A stretch of 64,000 nt of DNA from Kaistella sp. 97-N-M2 (GTDB taxonomy: Bacteria; Bacteroidota; Bacteroidia; Flavobacteriales; Weeksellaceae), in the NCBI RefSeq assembly GCF_021513235.1, contig NZ_CP090976.1, forward strand, positions 1,736,001 through 1,800,000, given 5' to 3'. The notes beneath the pieces are model-generated. The model was not told the origin of the DNA, did not search any database, and saw only the letters and a program-made list of their open reading frames with translations. Each line of letters starts with the position of its first letter. The stretch's first letter is position 1. The position numbers and the translations under genes are program-made. Of the stretch, positions 8,847-17,138 are shown in pieces.

Positions 8847-10997
8847 TTAAATCCGCTCAAGTTCATCACCTGAAATCTGCGTTTTGAAAGTTCCGTAATT
8901 CACCGAAACTTTACCGTTTTTCTCAATTTTTTCTATGGTTCCAACGCTGGTAGAGCCCGGAATTCTTACCCGTTGTCCCACTTTCATCCAAACCGCACGT
9001 TCCCGCTGGCGTTTATCTTCCAATTTCTCGTGCGTCTCAACAATTTTTTCCTGAACATCCACTTTTTTCAGCTGCTGCGTAATTTTGCGCTTCACGATTT
9101 GCATCTTCTTATTTTCGTCTTTGTCCGCGCCAAGTTTTCGGAATTTTTCCTGCTCCAGAATTTTCACGAAGTCGCCGACGACCAGTTTTCGCGATTTCCC
9201 TTTGATGTAGGAATCGATAAAACCTTCAATTTTATTTCCAAATTGAAGTTTCCGGTGTTCGTCTTCATAGAGTTTTTGAAAGTTGAAAAGTTTTTGCTGC
9301 AGTTGCTCGTTCAGTTTTTCCAGGTTTTCCTTTTTATTTTGTGTAGAATCGCGCTTTTCGGTGAGATCGGTCCGTAATTTTTCGACCTCAAATTTTTCCT
9401 GCTGAAGTTTTACGATCGTCTTATCCAGATTGATGATGTCGTGCTCCACTTTTTTCTTTGCCGCCTCGATGATGTATTTTGGAATTTTATTTTTTTCTGC
9501 CACTTCGAAAGTGAAAGAACTTCCCGCCTGCCCAACTTCCAGTTTATAAAGCGGTTCCAGCGAATGTTCATCAAAAAGCATGGCCGCATTTTGGGCATTT
9601 GGCAGCTGCTCGATAACGAGTTTAATGTTTGTGTAATGGGTGGTGATGATGGCAAAACTTTTCTTGTCGTAGAAAAATTCCAAAAAAGCTTCAGCCAGCG
9701 CGCCGCCGAGTTCGGGGTCGGAACCGGTTCCAAATTCATCGATCAACAAAAGCGTGTCTGCATTTGCTTCTTTAATAATGGTCGACATCTTCTTCAGCCG
9801 CGACGAATACGTAGAAAGTTGATTTTCAATCGACTGATTGTCACCAATATCCGTCATCAGTTTATCGAAGAAAAACATCTCCGATTTCGGGTGAACCGGC
9901 ACCAAAATTCCACTCTGAATCATGAGCTGCAGCAGACCAACAGTCTTCAAAGTAATCGATTTTCCGCCCGCGTTGGGCCCGGAAATACAGATGATCCGGT
10001 TATGTTCCGTAAAAGTTAACGTCTGCGGGAAGATTTTCTTTTTCTCTGCTAAATTTCGGATCCAAAGCAAAGGGTGATACGCCTGCACGAGCCGCATCGT
10101 TTTGTGGACGTTGATTTTCGGTAAAACACCGTGTATTTTTTCGGCGAATTTAGCCTTCGCGCGCGTGAGATCTAAATCGAAAATATAGGTTTGATAGTCG
10201 GAAAGCTGCGGCTGAAATTCGGCGATTTCTGTCGTCAGTTTTCTTAAGATTTTATCGACTTCTTTCTTTTCTTCCTCAATGTCCTCGCGAAGTTTAAACT
10301 GATGTTTCACCACGGATTCCGGCTGAATGTATGTAATCGAGCCGGTTTTCGAAAGTCCCAAAACTCGTCCCGGCACGCGCTTTTTATACCCCGATTTCAC
10401 CGCGAGTACGCGCTGATCATCGATAATACTTTCGCGGATATCATCCAGATAATCGGTATTCGTCAGCGCGGTTAAACTTCTGTTGAAGTTTTCCTGAATG
10501 GCTTTTCTGGCGTGAGAAATGTCTGCCCGCAACGTCTTTAAAATGGGCGAAGCTTCACTTTTAACTTCTCCGAAGCGGTTTAAAACTTTGTCGATGCGGT
10601 CGATAATTTCCTTTCGGTATTCCAAATCTTTCACGTCGTTGTGTAGGTTCCGAAATAAATCCTCATAAACGGGATAAAACTTTTGTAACCTTGCAATCTG
10701 CTCCGTTAAACTTTTTATTTTAAGAAACGATGCGTTTTCCAGACGGTAATTTTCGATGACCATCAGTTTCAGTTCTTCCTCAATATCTTCATATTCGTGA
10801 AAGGGAATAGCGTTATCGCTTTCGAAACTCGATAAAAATTCGGCTACTTTTTTTAAGGAAATTTCGGCTTCGTCCTGCGCGAAAGGCCGCAGTTTCGAAA
10901 TTTTATCTGCTGTTTTCTTGGAGTAAGCAAAAGGGGCGATTTCCGCGAGTAATTCGGGAAATTCAAGTTCGTCTAAATCGTCTTTTTGTATATGCAC
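8847..10997 (-). CDS. mutS2: MutS2-family ATPase without Smr domain
   Basis: A 716-residue MutS2-type protein. Walker A is GPNAGGKS (about residue 340) and Walker B/signature is DEFGTGSDPELGGALAEAF (about residue 417). A long coiled coil follows at about 520-650, and a KOW-like barrel ends the protein (VGQRVRIPGSTSVGTIEKI). Canonical MutS2 has a C-terminal Smr nuclease domain after this point, which is absent here. Family roles are recombination suppression and rescue of collided ribosomes. The start is a GTG placed 4 nt after a TAATTTTG box. The N-terminal sequence resembles the start of MutS2 proteins, which supports this start. Confidence 0.9.
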   Translation of the reverse strand: MHIQKDDLDELEFPELLAEIAPFAYSKKTADKISKLRPFAQDEAEISLKKVAEFLSSFESDNAIPFHEYEDIEEELKLMVIENYRLENASFLKIKSLTEQIARLQKFYPVYEDLFRNLHNDVKDLEYRKEIIDRIDKVLNRFGEVKSEASPILKTLRADISHARKAIQENFNRSLTALTNTDYLDDIRESIIDDQRVLAVKSGYKKRVPGRVLGLSKTGSITYIQPESVVKHQFKLREDIEEEKKEVDKILRKLTTEIAEFQPQLSDYQTYIFDLDLTRAKAKFAEKIHGVLPKINVHKTMRLVQAYHPLLWIRNLAEKKKIFPQTLTFTEHNRIICISGPNAGGKSITLKTVGLLQLMIQSGILVPVHPKSEMFFFDKLMTDIGDNQSIENQLSTYSSRLKKMSTIIKEANADTLLLIDEFGTGSDPELGGALAEAFLEFFYDKKSFAIITTHYTNIKLVIEQLPNAQNAAMLFDEHSLEPLYKLEVGQAGSSFTFEVAEKNKIPKYIIEAAKKKVEHDIINLDKTIVKLQQEKFEVEKLRTDLTEKRDSTQNKKENLEKLNEQLQQKLFNFQKLYEDEHRKLQFGNKIEGFIDSYIKGKSRKLVVGDFVKILEQEKFRKLGADKDENKKMQIVKRKITQQLKKVDVQEKIVETHEKLEDKRQRERAVWMKVGQRVRIPGSTSVGTIEKIEKNGKVSVNYGTFKTQISGDELERI

Positions 10998-11001
10998 TTT
11001 G

Positions 11002-11009
11002 CAAAATTA
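11002..11009 (-). promoter_or_regulatory. -7 box of mutS2, leaderless arrangement
   Basis: On the minus strand TAATTTTG ends 4 nt before the GTG start of mutS2, so the transcript would begin at or within a base or two of the start codon. No clear -33 TTG is seen. Confidence 0.55.
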
Positions 11010-11121
11010 ATTTATTTTAACATAATAAGACGAAAAGTTTTAGGAAGCGGTCCGTGTTAAAAAATATTAGTAAAGTCCGGCGGTTGAATTTTTTATCTTT
11101 GAAAAAAATACCAGCTCTCTG

Positions 11122-11349
11122 ATTTTAACAGGCTTTGTTTTGAAAGTCCCCGACGATAGATACAATGTGAGATTAAGCTACGAACTGCTGACAGACTTTC
11201 AGGAAAAATAAATGATGTCTAAAGCTGCCCATTTTATTTTAAATTACGCCTTCAAAGAATTAAATTTGACCAAAATTGAAGTTTTCGCCGGTAGAAAAAA
11301 TTTAAATTCCATTAAATTTATTTCAGAAATTTCAATTTATTTCAAATGA
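11122..11349 (+). pseudogene. Decayed GNAT acetyltransferase remnant
   Basis: The frame reads ILTGFVLKVPDDRYNVRLSY and then ELLTDFQEK, a TAA stop at 11209-11211, and then MMSKAAHFILNYAFKELNL and KIEVFAGRKNLNSIKF up to TGA at 11347. This follows the C-terminal half of a RimJ/RimL-like GNAT protein (GYELLPDFQGKGIMSEA, then NLNSIK), with the glycine-rich CoA loop replaced by a stop. No N-terminal half is recognisable. It accounts for most of the 459 bp between mutS2 and ung. Confidence 0.55.
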
Positions 11350-11398
11350 AAACTGCACGTACGAAAAATATTAGGAAGATATTATTTTCGACTTAGCG

Positions 11399-11406
11399 TA
11401 AATTTG
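11399..11406 (+). promoter_or_regulatory. Possible -7 box for ung
   Basis: TAAATTTG matches TAnnTTTG and lies 50 nt before the ung start. No TTG is correctly spaced upstream, so support is weak. Confidence 0.35.
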
Positions 11407-11456
11407 TAACCTATCATCGCATATCGTTCATCATATATCAAACATCAAAAAAACGA

Positions 11457-12097
11457 ATGACCTGGACCGAAATTCTAGCCCCCATCAAAGAAAGTCCCTA
11501 TTTTCAGGATCTTTGGGAAAACGTAAAAGCAAGATACGCCGCCGAAAAATGTTTCCCGCCGAAAAAGCAGATTTTTCGCGCCTTGGAATTAACGCCTTTT
11601 AATGAGGTAAAGGTCGTCATCATCGGTCAGGATCCGTATCATAATGATTTTCAGGCGAACGGCCTGTGTTTTTCCGTCTCGGAGAATGTTACAGCGCCGC
11701 CCTCGCTCAAAAATATTTTCACGGAATTGAAAGATGATTTAGGAATTGAACGCACGAAAAAAGAACTCGATGACTGGGCGAAACAAGGCGTTTTACTTTT
11801 AAATGCGACTTTAACGGTGAAAGCGCACGAACCAAATTCGCACAAAGATCTGGGCTGGGAACGGTTTACGAATTTTATTATCGCAGAGATTTCGGAGCGT
11901 AAAGAAAATGTTGTGTTTGTTTTGTGGGGCGCTTTTGCACAAAAAAAGAGGAACTTATCGATTCCTCTCAACATTTTATTATTAAATCGGCGCATCCTTC
12001 GCCGTTTTCGGTTTATCGCGGTTTTTATGGCAGCAAGCCTTTTTCGACGATCAACGATTATTTAAAATCTAAAAATCTAAAACCTATTTCGTGGTAG
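11457..12097 (+). pseudogene. ung: Uracil-DNA glycosylase, frameshifted at an A7 run
   Basis: The first part encodes family 1 UDG with the catalytic water-activating motif GQDPYHN (residues 57-63) and continues in frame to VLWGAFAQKK. After the A7 run at 11941-11947 the native sequence continues in the -1 frame: EELIDSSQHFIIKSAHPSPF and SVYRGFYGSKPFSTIND, ending at TAG 12095-12097. Restoring one A gives a normal 213-residue enzyme including the leucine-loop motif HPSPFSVYRG. Without it the protein ends in about 48 unrelated residues and lacks the catalytic histidine. A sequencing indel is the simplest explanation. The 3' end overlaps the convergent lipoprotein gene by 14 bp. Confidence 0.88.
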
Positions 12098-12716
12098 TTC
12101 CGCCACGCTGTGTTTTCGGATCCACGGGAGTTCCTTTTTCAAAACGAAGCCCAATTTTGTACTTGCCTTTTAAAGCATTAAAGCCTTTTGCAGACGTTAT
12201 TTCGGGCGCAACTTCTACTAGGGAAACATTGTAACCGTTAAAAGCCTGCATTTTCGAATAACCTCTGTCGGCACTGTTCATAGTGCTAATTCTAACCGTC
12301 ATCGGTCTTGTTGCCAAGCCCATTAATTCGATTTCTGCGGTGGCAACACCTTCCCAAACACAGTTAGCGCCTTGGGGGCAGCGGCTGTCTTCCACCATTC
12401 TTTTGAAGGTGACATTCATTTCATATTCTTTCAGGAATTTGTTTTCGCCTTCCGATAAATAAACAACTCCCGACTTATTCATGCTGGATGATCCCTGTTC
12501 TTCCTGCGCAGTTTTTACTGCGTCGCGATCCGGTGGAAGTCCGACAGACATTTCCGGTTCTCCGGTGTTATTTGTTTTCACGGGTGTAGATTTTGTGGAG
12601 GTATTTGTCGCAATTTCGCTATTCGGTGTGATCGTTGAATTTTGGGAAGTTTTTTGGTTTTGACACGTGGCGAGGCTAAAAATTCCCAGGGCAGTAATAA
12701 CGATTTTTGGTATCAT
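12084..12716 (-). CDS. Putative lipoprotein of unknown function
   Basis: A 210-residue protein with a short signal peptide ending in the lipobox LATC, so Cys18 would be lipidated. A Thr/Ser/Asn-rich linker of about 80 residues follows. The conserved core contains DSRCPQGANCVWEGVATAEI, whose two cysteines could form a disulfide. This core recurs in small Bacteroidota lipoproteins of no known role. The DUF456 gene ends 4 bp upstream, so the two are probably one transcript. Confidence 0.75.
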   Translation of the reverse strand: MIPKIVITALGIFSLATCQNQKTSQNSTITPNSEIATNTSTKSTPVKTNNTGEPEMSVGLPPDRDAVKTAQEEQGSSSMNKSGVVYLSEGENKFLKEYEMNVTFKRMVEDSRCPQGANCVWEGVATAEIELMGLATRPMTVRISTMNSADRGYSKMQAFNGYNVSLVEVAPEITSAKGFNALKGKYKIGLRFEKGTPVDPKTQRGGTTTK

Positions 12717-12720
12717 AAGT

Positions 12721-13212
12721 TTAATTTTTAAAGATATCTATCAAAACTACCAAAAACATTGCCAAACCTACAATGAAATTAAATCCTGTGCCATATAAAA
12801 AACCGATAAATGCGCCTTTTGTTGAATTCCATGCTTTTTTTCTGTCGCTTGCGTCATGCAATAATTCGCCCACAAAAACACCCAAAAACATCCCGATTAA
12901 AAACCCAAAAGGAACAGGAATAAAAAACATTCCCACCAGTGTTCCGACCACCGAGCCTATACTTCCCCAGCGCGTGCCGCCGTATTTTCGGTTCGTGCGT
13001 GCGGGGATCACGTAATTAAGAACGACAGAAAGGGCCGTAAGAAACACAAAAATCCAGATGTAAACCATCGATAAAGGCGTATCGGTCCCGAACTTATAAA
13101 TGAGCAAGCCACAGAGGCTTAAGAGCAATCCCGGCAAAACAGGAAGGAACGTTCCGACCAGCCCCAGAATTAAGAGAATTATACTCGCTAACTGAATTAA
13201 AGAAGCGTCCAT
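12721..13212 (-). CDS. DUF456 family membrane protein
   Basis: A 163-residue, very hydrophobic protein with four to five membrane helices. It shows the DUF456 pattern: an opening LILGLVGTFLPVLPG helix, GGTRWGSIGSVVGTLVG and GFLIGMFLGVFVGELLHD glycine-rich helices, and a final hydrophobic segment. The function is unknown. It is divergent from mscS, with the two starts 69 bp apart. Confidence 0.85.
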   Translation of the reverse strand: MDASLIQLASIILLILGLVGTFLPVLPGLLLSLCGLLIYKFGTDTPLSMVYIWIFVFLTALSVVLNYVIPARTNRKYGGTRWGSIGSVVGTLVGMFFIPVPFGFLIGMFLGVFVGELLHDASDRKKAWNSTKGAFIGFLYGTGFNFIVGLAMFLVVLIDIFKN

Positions 13213-13268
13213 ACTTGATAAATTTTGTTAAAAGTAGTTATAAATCGGGGAAAGACAATCGGTTTTCC

Positions 13269-13276
13269 TATTTTTG
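13269..13276 (+). promoter_or_regulatory. -7 box of the mscS-like gene, leaderless arrangement
   Basis: TATTTTTG ends 5 nt before the ATG at 13282. The -33 element is not obvious. Confidence 0.5.
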
Positions 13277-13281
13277 CCTTA

Positions 13282-14541
13282 ATGAATAGTGAACTGAAAG
13301 ATACCAAAGATTTTCTGGAGACGATGAGTGATATGATTCACTTCTTTGTGAAGGACAACATCCCGGATGGCTGGGTTTTGTTCTGCCAGATCCTCTTTAA
13401 ATTTGCCATTTTTGTCGCGCTGATTTATCTGGTCGATTTTCTGATGAAACTGCTCATCAACACGATTTTCAAATTATTTTACGACAATGATAAATATCCG
13501 GTTCTAAGATCCATTTACCAATCCAGAATAACCAATTCCTTTTCACATTTAATCGCACTTCTGTTCGGGAGTTTTGCCCTGTTTTCCGTGTTTTACCGCC
13601 ACCCGAAAAGTTTTATCTTCCTGGAGAGAATGATCGGCCTGGCGATAGTCCTCGTCGTTGCAGGAATGCTTTACCGCGCATTGGCTGCGTTCCGAAACTA
13701 TTTCATCATCAAACAGGATTACTACAAAATAATCGCCCTGAATGCCGTATCGCAAACCGTAAAGATCTTCGGGATTTTTGTTTCTTCGGTTATTGCTATC
13801 TGCGTTATTTTCGGCATCAGTGGTTCCGCCATTGTAGGGAGTTTGGGAGCAATTACGGCGGTGATGGTGCTGGTTTTCCGCGATACTATCTTGGGATTTG
13901 TGACGGGAATTCATGTTGCAACATCAAAAAATCTGAAGGTTGGCGACTGGATCGGAATTCCGAAATACAATCTGGAAGGCACCATTGAAGACTTGAATCT
14001 TTTAACGACAAAGATCCAGAATTTCGACAAAACCATTTCAACAATTCCAACCTATGATTTGCTGACAACGGAGATCAAAAATCTCCAGGTGATGTCGGAA
14101 AGCAACACACGGCGCATCAAACGTTCCATTATCTTTAACATCCATTCTTTTAAATTTCTGAACATTGAGGAGGTAAACCGATTGGAAAAGATCAACGTAA
14201 TAAAAGATTATCTCGGTGAAGTGAAGGCGAGTATTATTAAAGAACGCGAATCCCTTCAGAATTCCGATTTGGTGATCAACGGTCGACAATTAACGAATAT
14301 TGGTGTGTTTCGGGAGTACGCCTTTAATTACCTCAAGAAAAACGAACATATTGATCAGGAAGGAACGTTGATGGTTCGCCAGCTCGAAAATACGCCGCAG
14401 GGTTTGCCTTTGGAAATCTATTGTTTCACCAATGATTCGCAGTGGGAGATATATGAAAAAATTATGGCCGATATTTTCGATCACCTTTTGGTCGCTTCCA
14501 AGGACTTCGATCTGGAAATTATGCAGTTCACAAAAATTTAA
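13282..14541 (+). CDS. Mechanosensitive ion channel, MscS family
   Basis: About 419 residues from the ATG at 13282. A TTG 57 bp earlier is open but would overlap the promoter box. Four to five membrane helices lie in the first 200 residues. The pore helix region is GSAIVGSLGAITAVMVLVFR, followed by the MscS beta-domain segment LKVGDWIGIPKYNLEGTIED. It probably releases solutes on hypo-osmotic shock in the inner membrane. The C-terminal domain is larger than that of E. coli MscS. It begins a plus-strand run, and pdxJ starts 6 bp after its stop. Confidence 0.87.
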   Translation: MNSELKDTKDFLETMSDMIHFFVKDNIPDGWVLFCQILFKFAIFVALIYLVDFLMKLLINTIFKLFYDNDKYPVLRSIYQSRITNSFSHLIALLFGSFALFSVFYRHPKSFIFLERMIGLAIVLVVAGMLYRALAAFRNYFIIKQDYYKIIALNAVSQTVKIFGIFVSSVIAICVIFGISGSAIVGSLGAITAVMVLVFRDTILGFVTGIHVATSKNLKVGDWIGIPKYNLEGTIEDLNLLTTKIQNFDKTISTIPTYDLLTTEIKNLQVMSESNTRRIKRSIIFNIHSFKFLNIEEVNRLEKINVIKDYLGEVKASIIKERESLQNSDLVINGRQLTNIGVFREYAFNYLKKNEHIDQEGTLMVRQLENTPQGLPLEIYCFTNDSQWEIYEKIMADIFDHLLVASKDFDLEIMQFTKI

Positions 14542-14547
14542 GAAAAA

Positions 14548-15267
14548 ATGACGAAACTCAGCGTAAATATTAATAAAATTGCCACCCTTCGAAATGCACG
14601 TGGCGGCGAATTGCCGAGTGTGACTGAAGCGGCAGTAAAGCTACAGGAATTCGGCGCGCAGGGAATCACAATCCATCCACGTCCAGACCAAAGGCATATC
14701 ACGCAGAAAGATGTCTACGACCTGAAACCTTTGGTTCATACCGAATTTAACATCGAAGGCAATCCGCACCGGCCCTTTATCGACCTGGTCTTGGAAGTTA
14801 AACCGGAGCAGGTCACTTTGGTGCCTGACGCGAATGATGCCCTCACCTCCAACGCCGGGTGGGATTGCAAAGCACATTTGGGCTTTTTAAAAAATGTTAT
14901 TTCGGAATTTAAAAGTGCCGGAATCCGAACGTCAATATTTTTGGATCCAAATCCGGATATGGTAAAATTTGCGAAAGAAACCGGCGCCGACCGCATCGAA
15001 CTTTACACAGAAGCGTATGCCACGAACTATCCGAAAAATAAAGAAGAAGCCATTAAACTTTACGTTGAAACCGCCATCGAAGCGGAGAAATATGGGCTCG
15101 GGATGAATGCCGGACATGATTTAAGTTTAGATAATTTAAAGTATTTTGCAGACAACATTCCTAATTTGCTGGAAGTTTCCATTGGGCACGCTTTAATTTC
15201 CGAAGCGCTATATATGGGCCTTGAAAATACCGTACAAGCCTATTTGAAGCGGTTGGCAAAATGGTAA
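14548..15267 (+). CDS. pdxJ: Pyridoxine 5'-phosphate synthase
   Basis: A 239-residue PdxJ of standard length. It starts KLSVNINKIATLRNARGG and carries GITIHPRPDQRHI and ELYTEAYA, conserved in the TIM-barrel family. It condenses 3-amino-2-oxopropyl phosphate with deoxyxylulose 5-phosphate to pyridoxine phosphate. It starts 6 bp after the mscS-like gene, so the two are probably co-transcribed. Confidence 0.95.
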   Translation: MTKLSVNINKIATLRNARGGELPSVTEAAVKLQEFGAQGITIHPRPDQRHITQKDVYDLKPLVHTEFNIEGNPHRPFIDLVLEVKPEQVTLVPDANDALTSNAGWDCKAHLGFLKNVISEFKSAGIRTSIFLDPNPDMVKFAKETGADRIELYTEAYATNYPKNKEEAIKLYVETAIEAEKYGLGMNAGHDLSLDNLKYFADNIPNLLEVSIGHALISEALYMGLENTVQAYLKRLAKW

Positions 15268-15301
15268 ACAGGCAGTTTTAATTCTTAAAAATTAATTATT
15301 G

Positions 15302-16090
15302 ATGGAAATTTTACATTCAAAAATATACGGACAGGATTACTCCGGAACACCTCTTTTGGTGTTCCACGGTTTGTTTGGCATGCTCGATAACTGGGGAAGT
15401 TTTGGCAAGGAAATGAGCGCGCTATTTCCGGTTCACTTAATCGATTTAAGAAATCACGGCAAAAGTTTTCACTCGCCCGAAATGTCGCATGATGATTTGG
15501 CCCACGATATTTTACATTACATGGAGTTCCACAAGCTCGAAAAATGTAATCTGTTAGGACATTCGCTGGGCGGAAAAGCCGTTATGCAGTTCGCCATTAA
15601 ATATCCCCTGAAAGTGGAAAAGCTTATTGTTGTCGATATCGCACCAAAAGCCTATCCGCCGCATCACCAAGGTATTTTGAAAGCCCTGCAAAGTGTTGAT
15701 TTCGAAAAAATAACGACGCGGCAGGAAGCGGAAGAGGTTTTAGAGCAGTACATTCCGGAGAAATCCGTTATTCAGTTTTTAGCAAAAAGTCTTTACTGGA
15801 CCGAAGATAAAAGCTTAAACTGGCGTTTTAACCTCAAAACTCTTGCGGAGAAGTACAGCGAATTTGTTTCCAATGCCATTAAATTTGGCGTCTTTACTGG
15901 ACCAACTTTATTTATTTCCGGCGGAAATTCCAACTATATTTTACCGCAGGATGAGTTTCAGATTAAACAACAGTTTCCGAACGCTTCGATCGTTACCGTA
16001 AAAAATGCGGGACATTGGGTACAGGCGGAAAATCCCACAGATTTTAATGAACTTGTTAAAGATTTTCTTTCCGAGCCGAAAGATCATTAA
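15302..16090 (+). CDS. Alpha/beta hydrolase, YbfF-like esterase
   Basis: A protein of about 262 residues from the ATG at 15302. A TTG one codon earlier is less likely. The nucleophile elbow is LGHSLGGKA (serine near residue 96), after LLVFHGLFGMLDNWGSFGKE and the HG oxyanion turn. The C-terminal histidine lies in KNAGHWVQAENP, completing the triad. The overall pattern matches the YbfF/esterase group that cleaves short acyl esters. The natural substrate is unknown. It is followed 28 bp later by the epimerase gene. Confidence 0.87.
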   Translation: MEILHSKIYGQDYSGTPLLVFHGLFGMLDNWGSFGKEMSALFPVHLIDLRNHGKSFHSPEMSHDDLAHDILHYMEFHKLEKCNLLGHSLGGKAVMQFAIKYPLKVEKLIVVDIAPKAYPPHHQGILKALQSVDFEKITTRQEAEEVLEQYIPEKSVIQFLAKSLYWTEDKSLNWRFNLKTLAEKYSEFVSNAIKFGVFTGPTLFISGGNSNYILPQDEFQIKQQFPNASIVTVKNAGHWVQAENPTDFNELVKDFLSEPKDH

Positions 16091-16118
16091 TTTCGCTCTT
16101 CACCAACCACAATAAATC

Positions 16119-17138
16119 ATGGTTTTAGTCACCGGCGCCACAGGAATTCTCGGAAGAGTACTCGTTTTAGAATTGCTGAAGCGCGGTAAAGCGGTGCGCG
16201 CCACGAAAAGAAAATCCAGCAATCTCGCAGAGGTTAAACATTCCTTTCAGTTTTACACCGATAATCCAGACGATTTTTTCAATAGGATCGAGTGGGTTGA
16301 GGTTGATTTTCAAGATTTAAGATCGCTGAAAAAAGCAGTCGAAAACGTGACGGAGGTCTATCATTGTGCCGCTAAAGTCAGTTTTCATCCGGACGACCGG
16401 CACGAAATGTATCTTTCCAACATCAAAGGCACAAAAAATTTGTTGTACGCCTGCGAAAATTCAATGGTGAAAAAATTCTGTTTTGTAAGTTCAATCTCCG
16501 TTTTGGATGGCGTGGATGAAAAAGGCGAAATGACGGAAGATTCCAATTATAACTCCAAGCTTCACCACTCGGGTTATGCAAAGTCTAAGCATTTTTCCGA
16601 AATGGAAGTTTGGCGCGCCGCTGCAGAAGGTTTAAATACGGTTATCATCAATCCTGGCATCATCATCGGCAGCGGAAACTGGCAATCGAGCAGTGGTGAA
16701 ATTTTTGGAACCTTCGAGAAACAGCCCTTTGCCATGAGCGGAAGTTCGAATTACGTGGATGTTAGAGACGTTACAAACATTGCAATCCAGTTGATGGGAA
16801 GGAATGTATATAACGAAAGATTCATCGTTATTTCCGAAAATAAAAGGGTCGTCGATATGGCAAACCTGATCCGCGCAAAACTGGGCAAAACAAAAGCGAG
16901 AGTTTTATCAAAATCCGTTCTGAATTTCGGTTATGTTCTAAATGTCTTGTTCGGCTGGCTTTTACCACCATTAAGAATCCTGAATAAAGTTAATATTGAA
17001 GCCGTAACTTCGCACCGCATCGTATCCAATCAAAAAATTAAAGATGAACTGAACTATTCTTTTATTCCGGTGACGGAAAGCGTAGATTTTCATTTAAAGA
17101 ATTATATTTCAGACCAAAAGAAGTCCCAGATCACATGA
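16119..17138 (+). CDS. NAD-dependent epimerase/dehydratase family protein (extended SDR)
   Basis: A 339-residue extended short-chain dehydrogenase. The Rossmann motif VTGATGILGRVL is at the N-terminus, with YHCAAKVSF in the nucleotide site and the catalytic Y-x-x-x-K as SGYAKSKHFSE. It resembles dihydroflavonol-4-reductase-like proteins, so the substrate is open. The stop overlaps the start of the acyl-CoA synthetase by 4 bp (ATGA), which implies translational coupling. Confidence 0.85.
   Translation: MVLVTGATGILGRVLVLELLKRGKAVRATKRKSSNLAEVKHSFQFYTDNPDDFFNRIEWVEVDFQDLRSLKKAVENVTEVYHCAAKVSFHPDDRHEMYLSNIKGTKNLLYACENSMVKKFCFVSSISVLDGVDEKGEMTEDSNYNSKLHHSGYAKSKHFSEMEVWRAAAEGLNTVIINPGIIIGSGNWQSSSGEIFGTFEKQPFAMSGSSNYVDVRDVTNIAIQLMGRNVYNERFIVISENKRVVDMANLIRAKLGKTKARVLSKSVLNFGYVLNVLFGWLLPPLRILNKVNIEAVTSHRIVSNQKIKDELNYSFIPVTESVDFHLKNYISDQKKSQIT

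Noticed and set aside
9441-10019. A 192-codon frame on the plus strand inside mutS2
   Set aside because: It is antisense to conserved MutS2 ATPase motifs and has no recognisable protein features.
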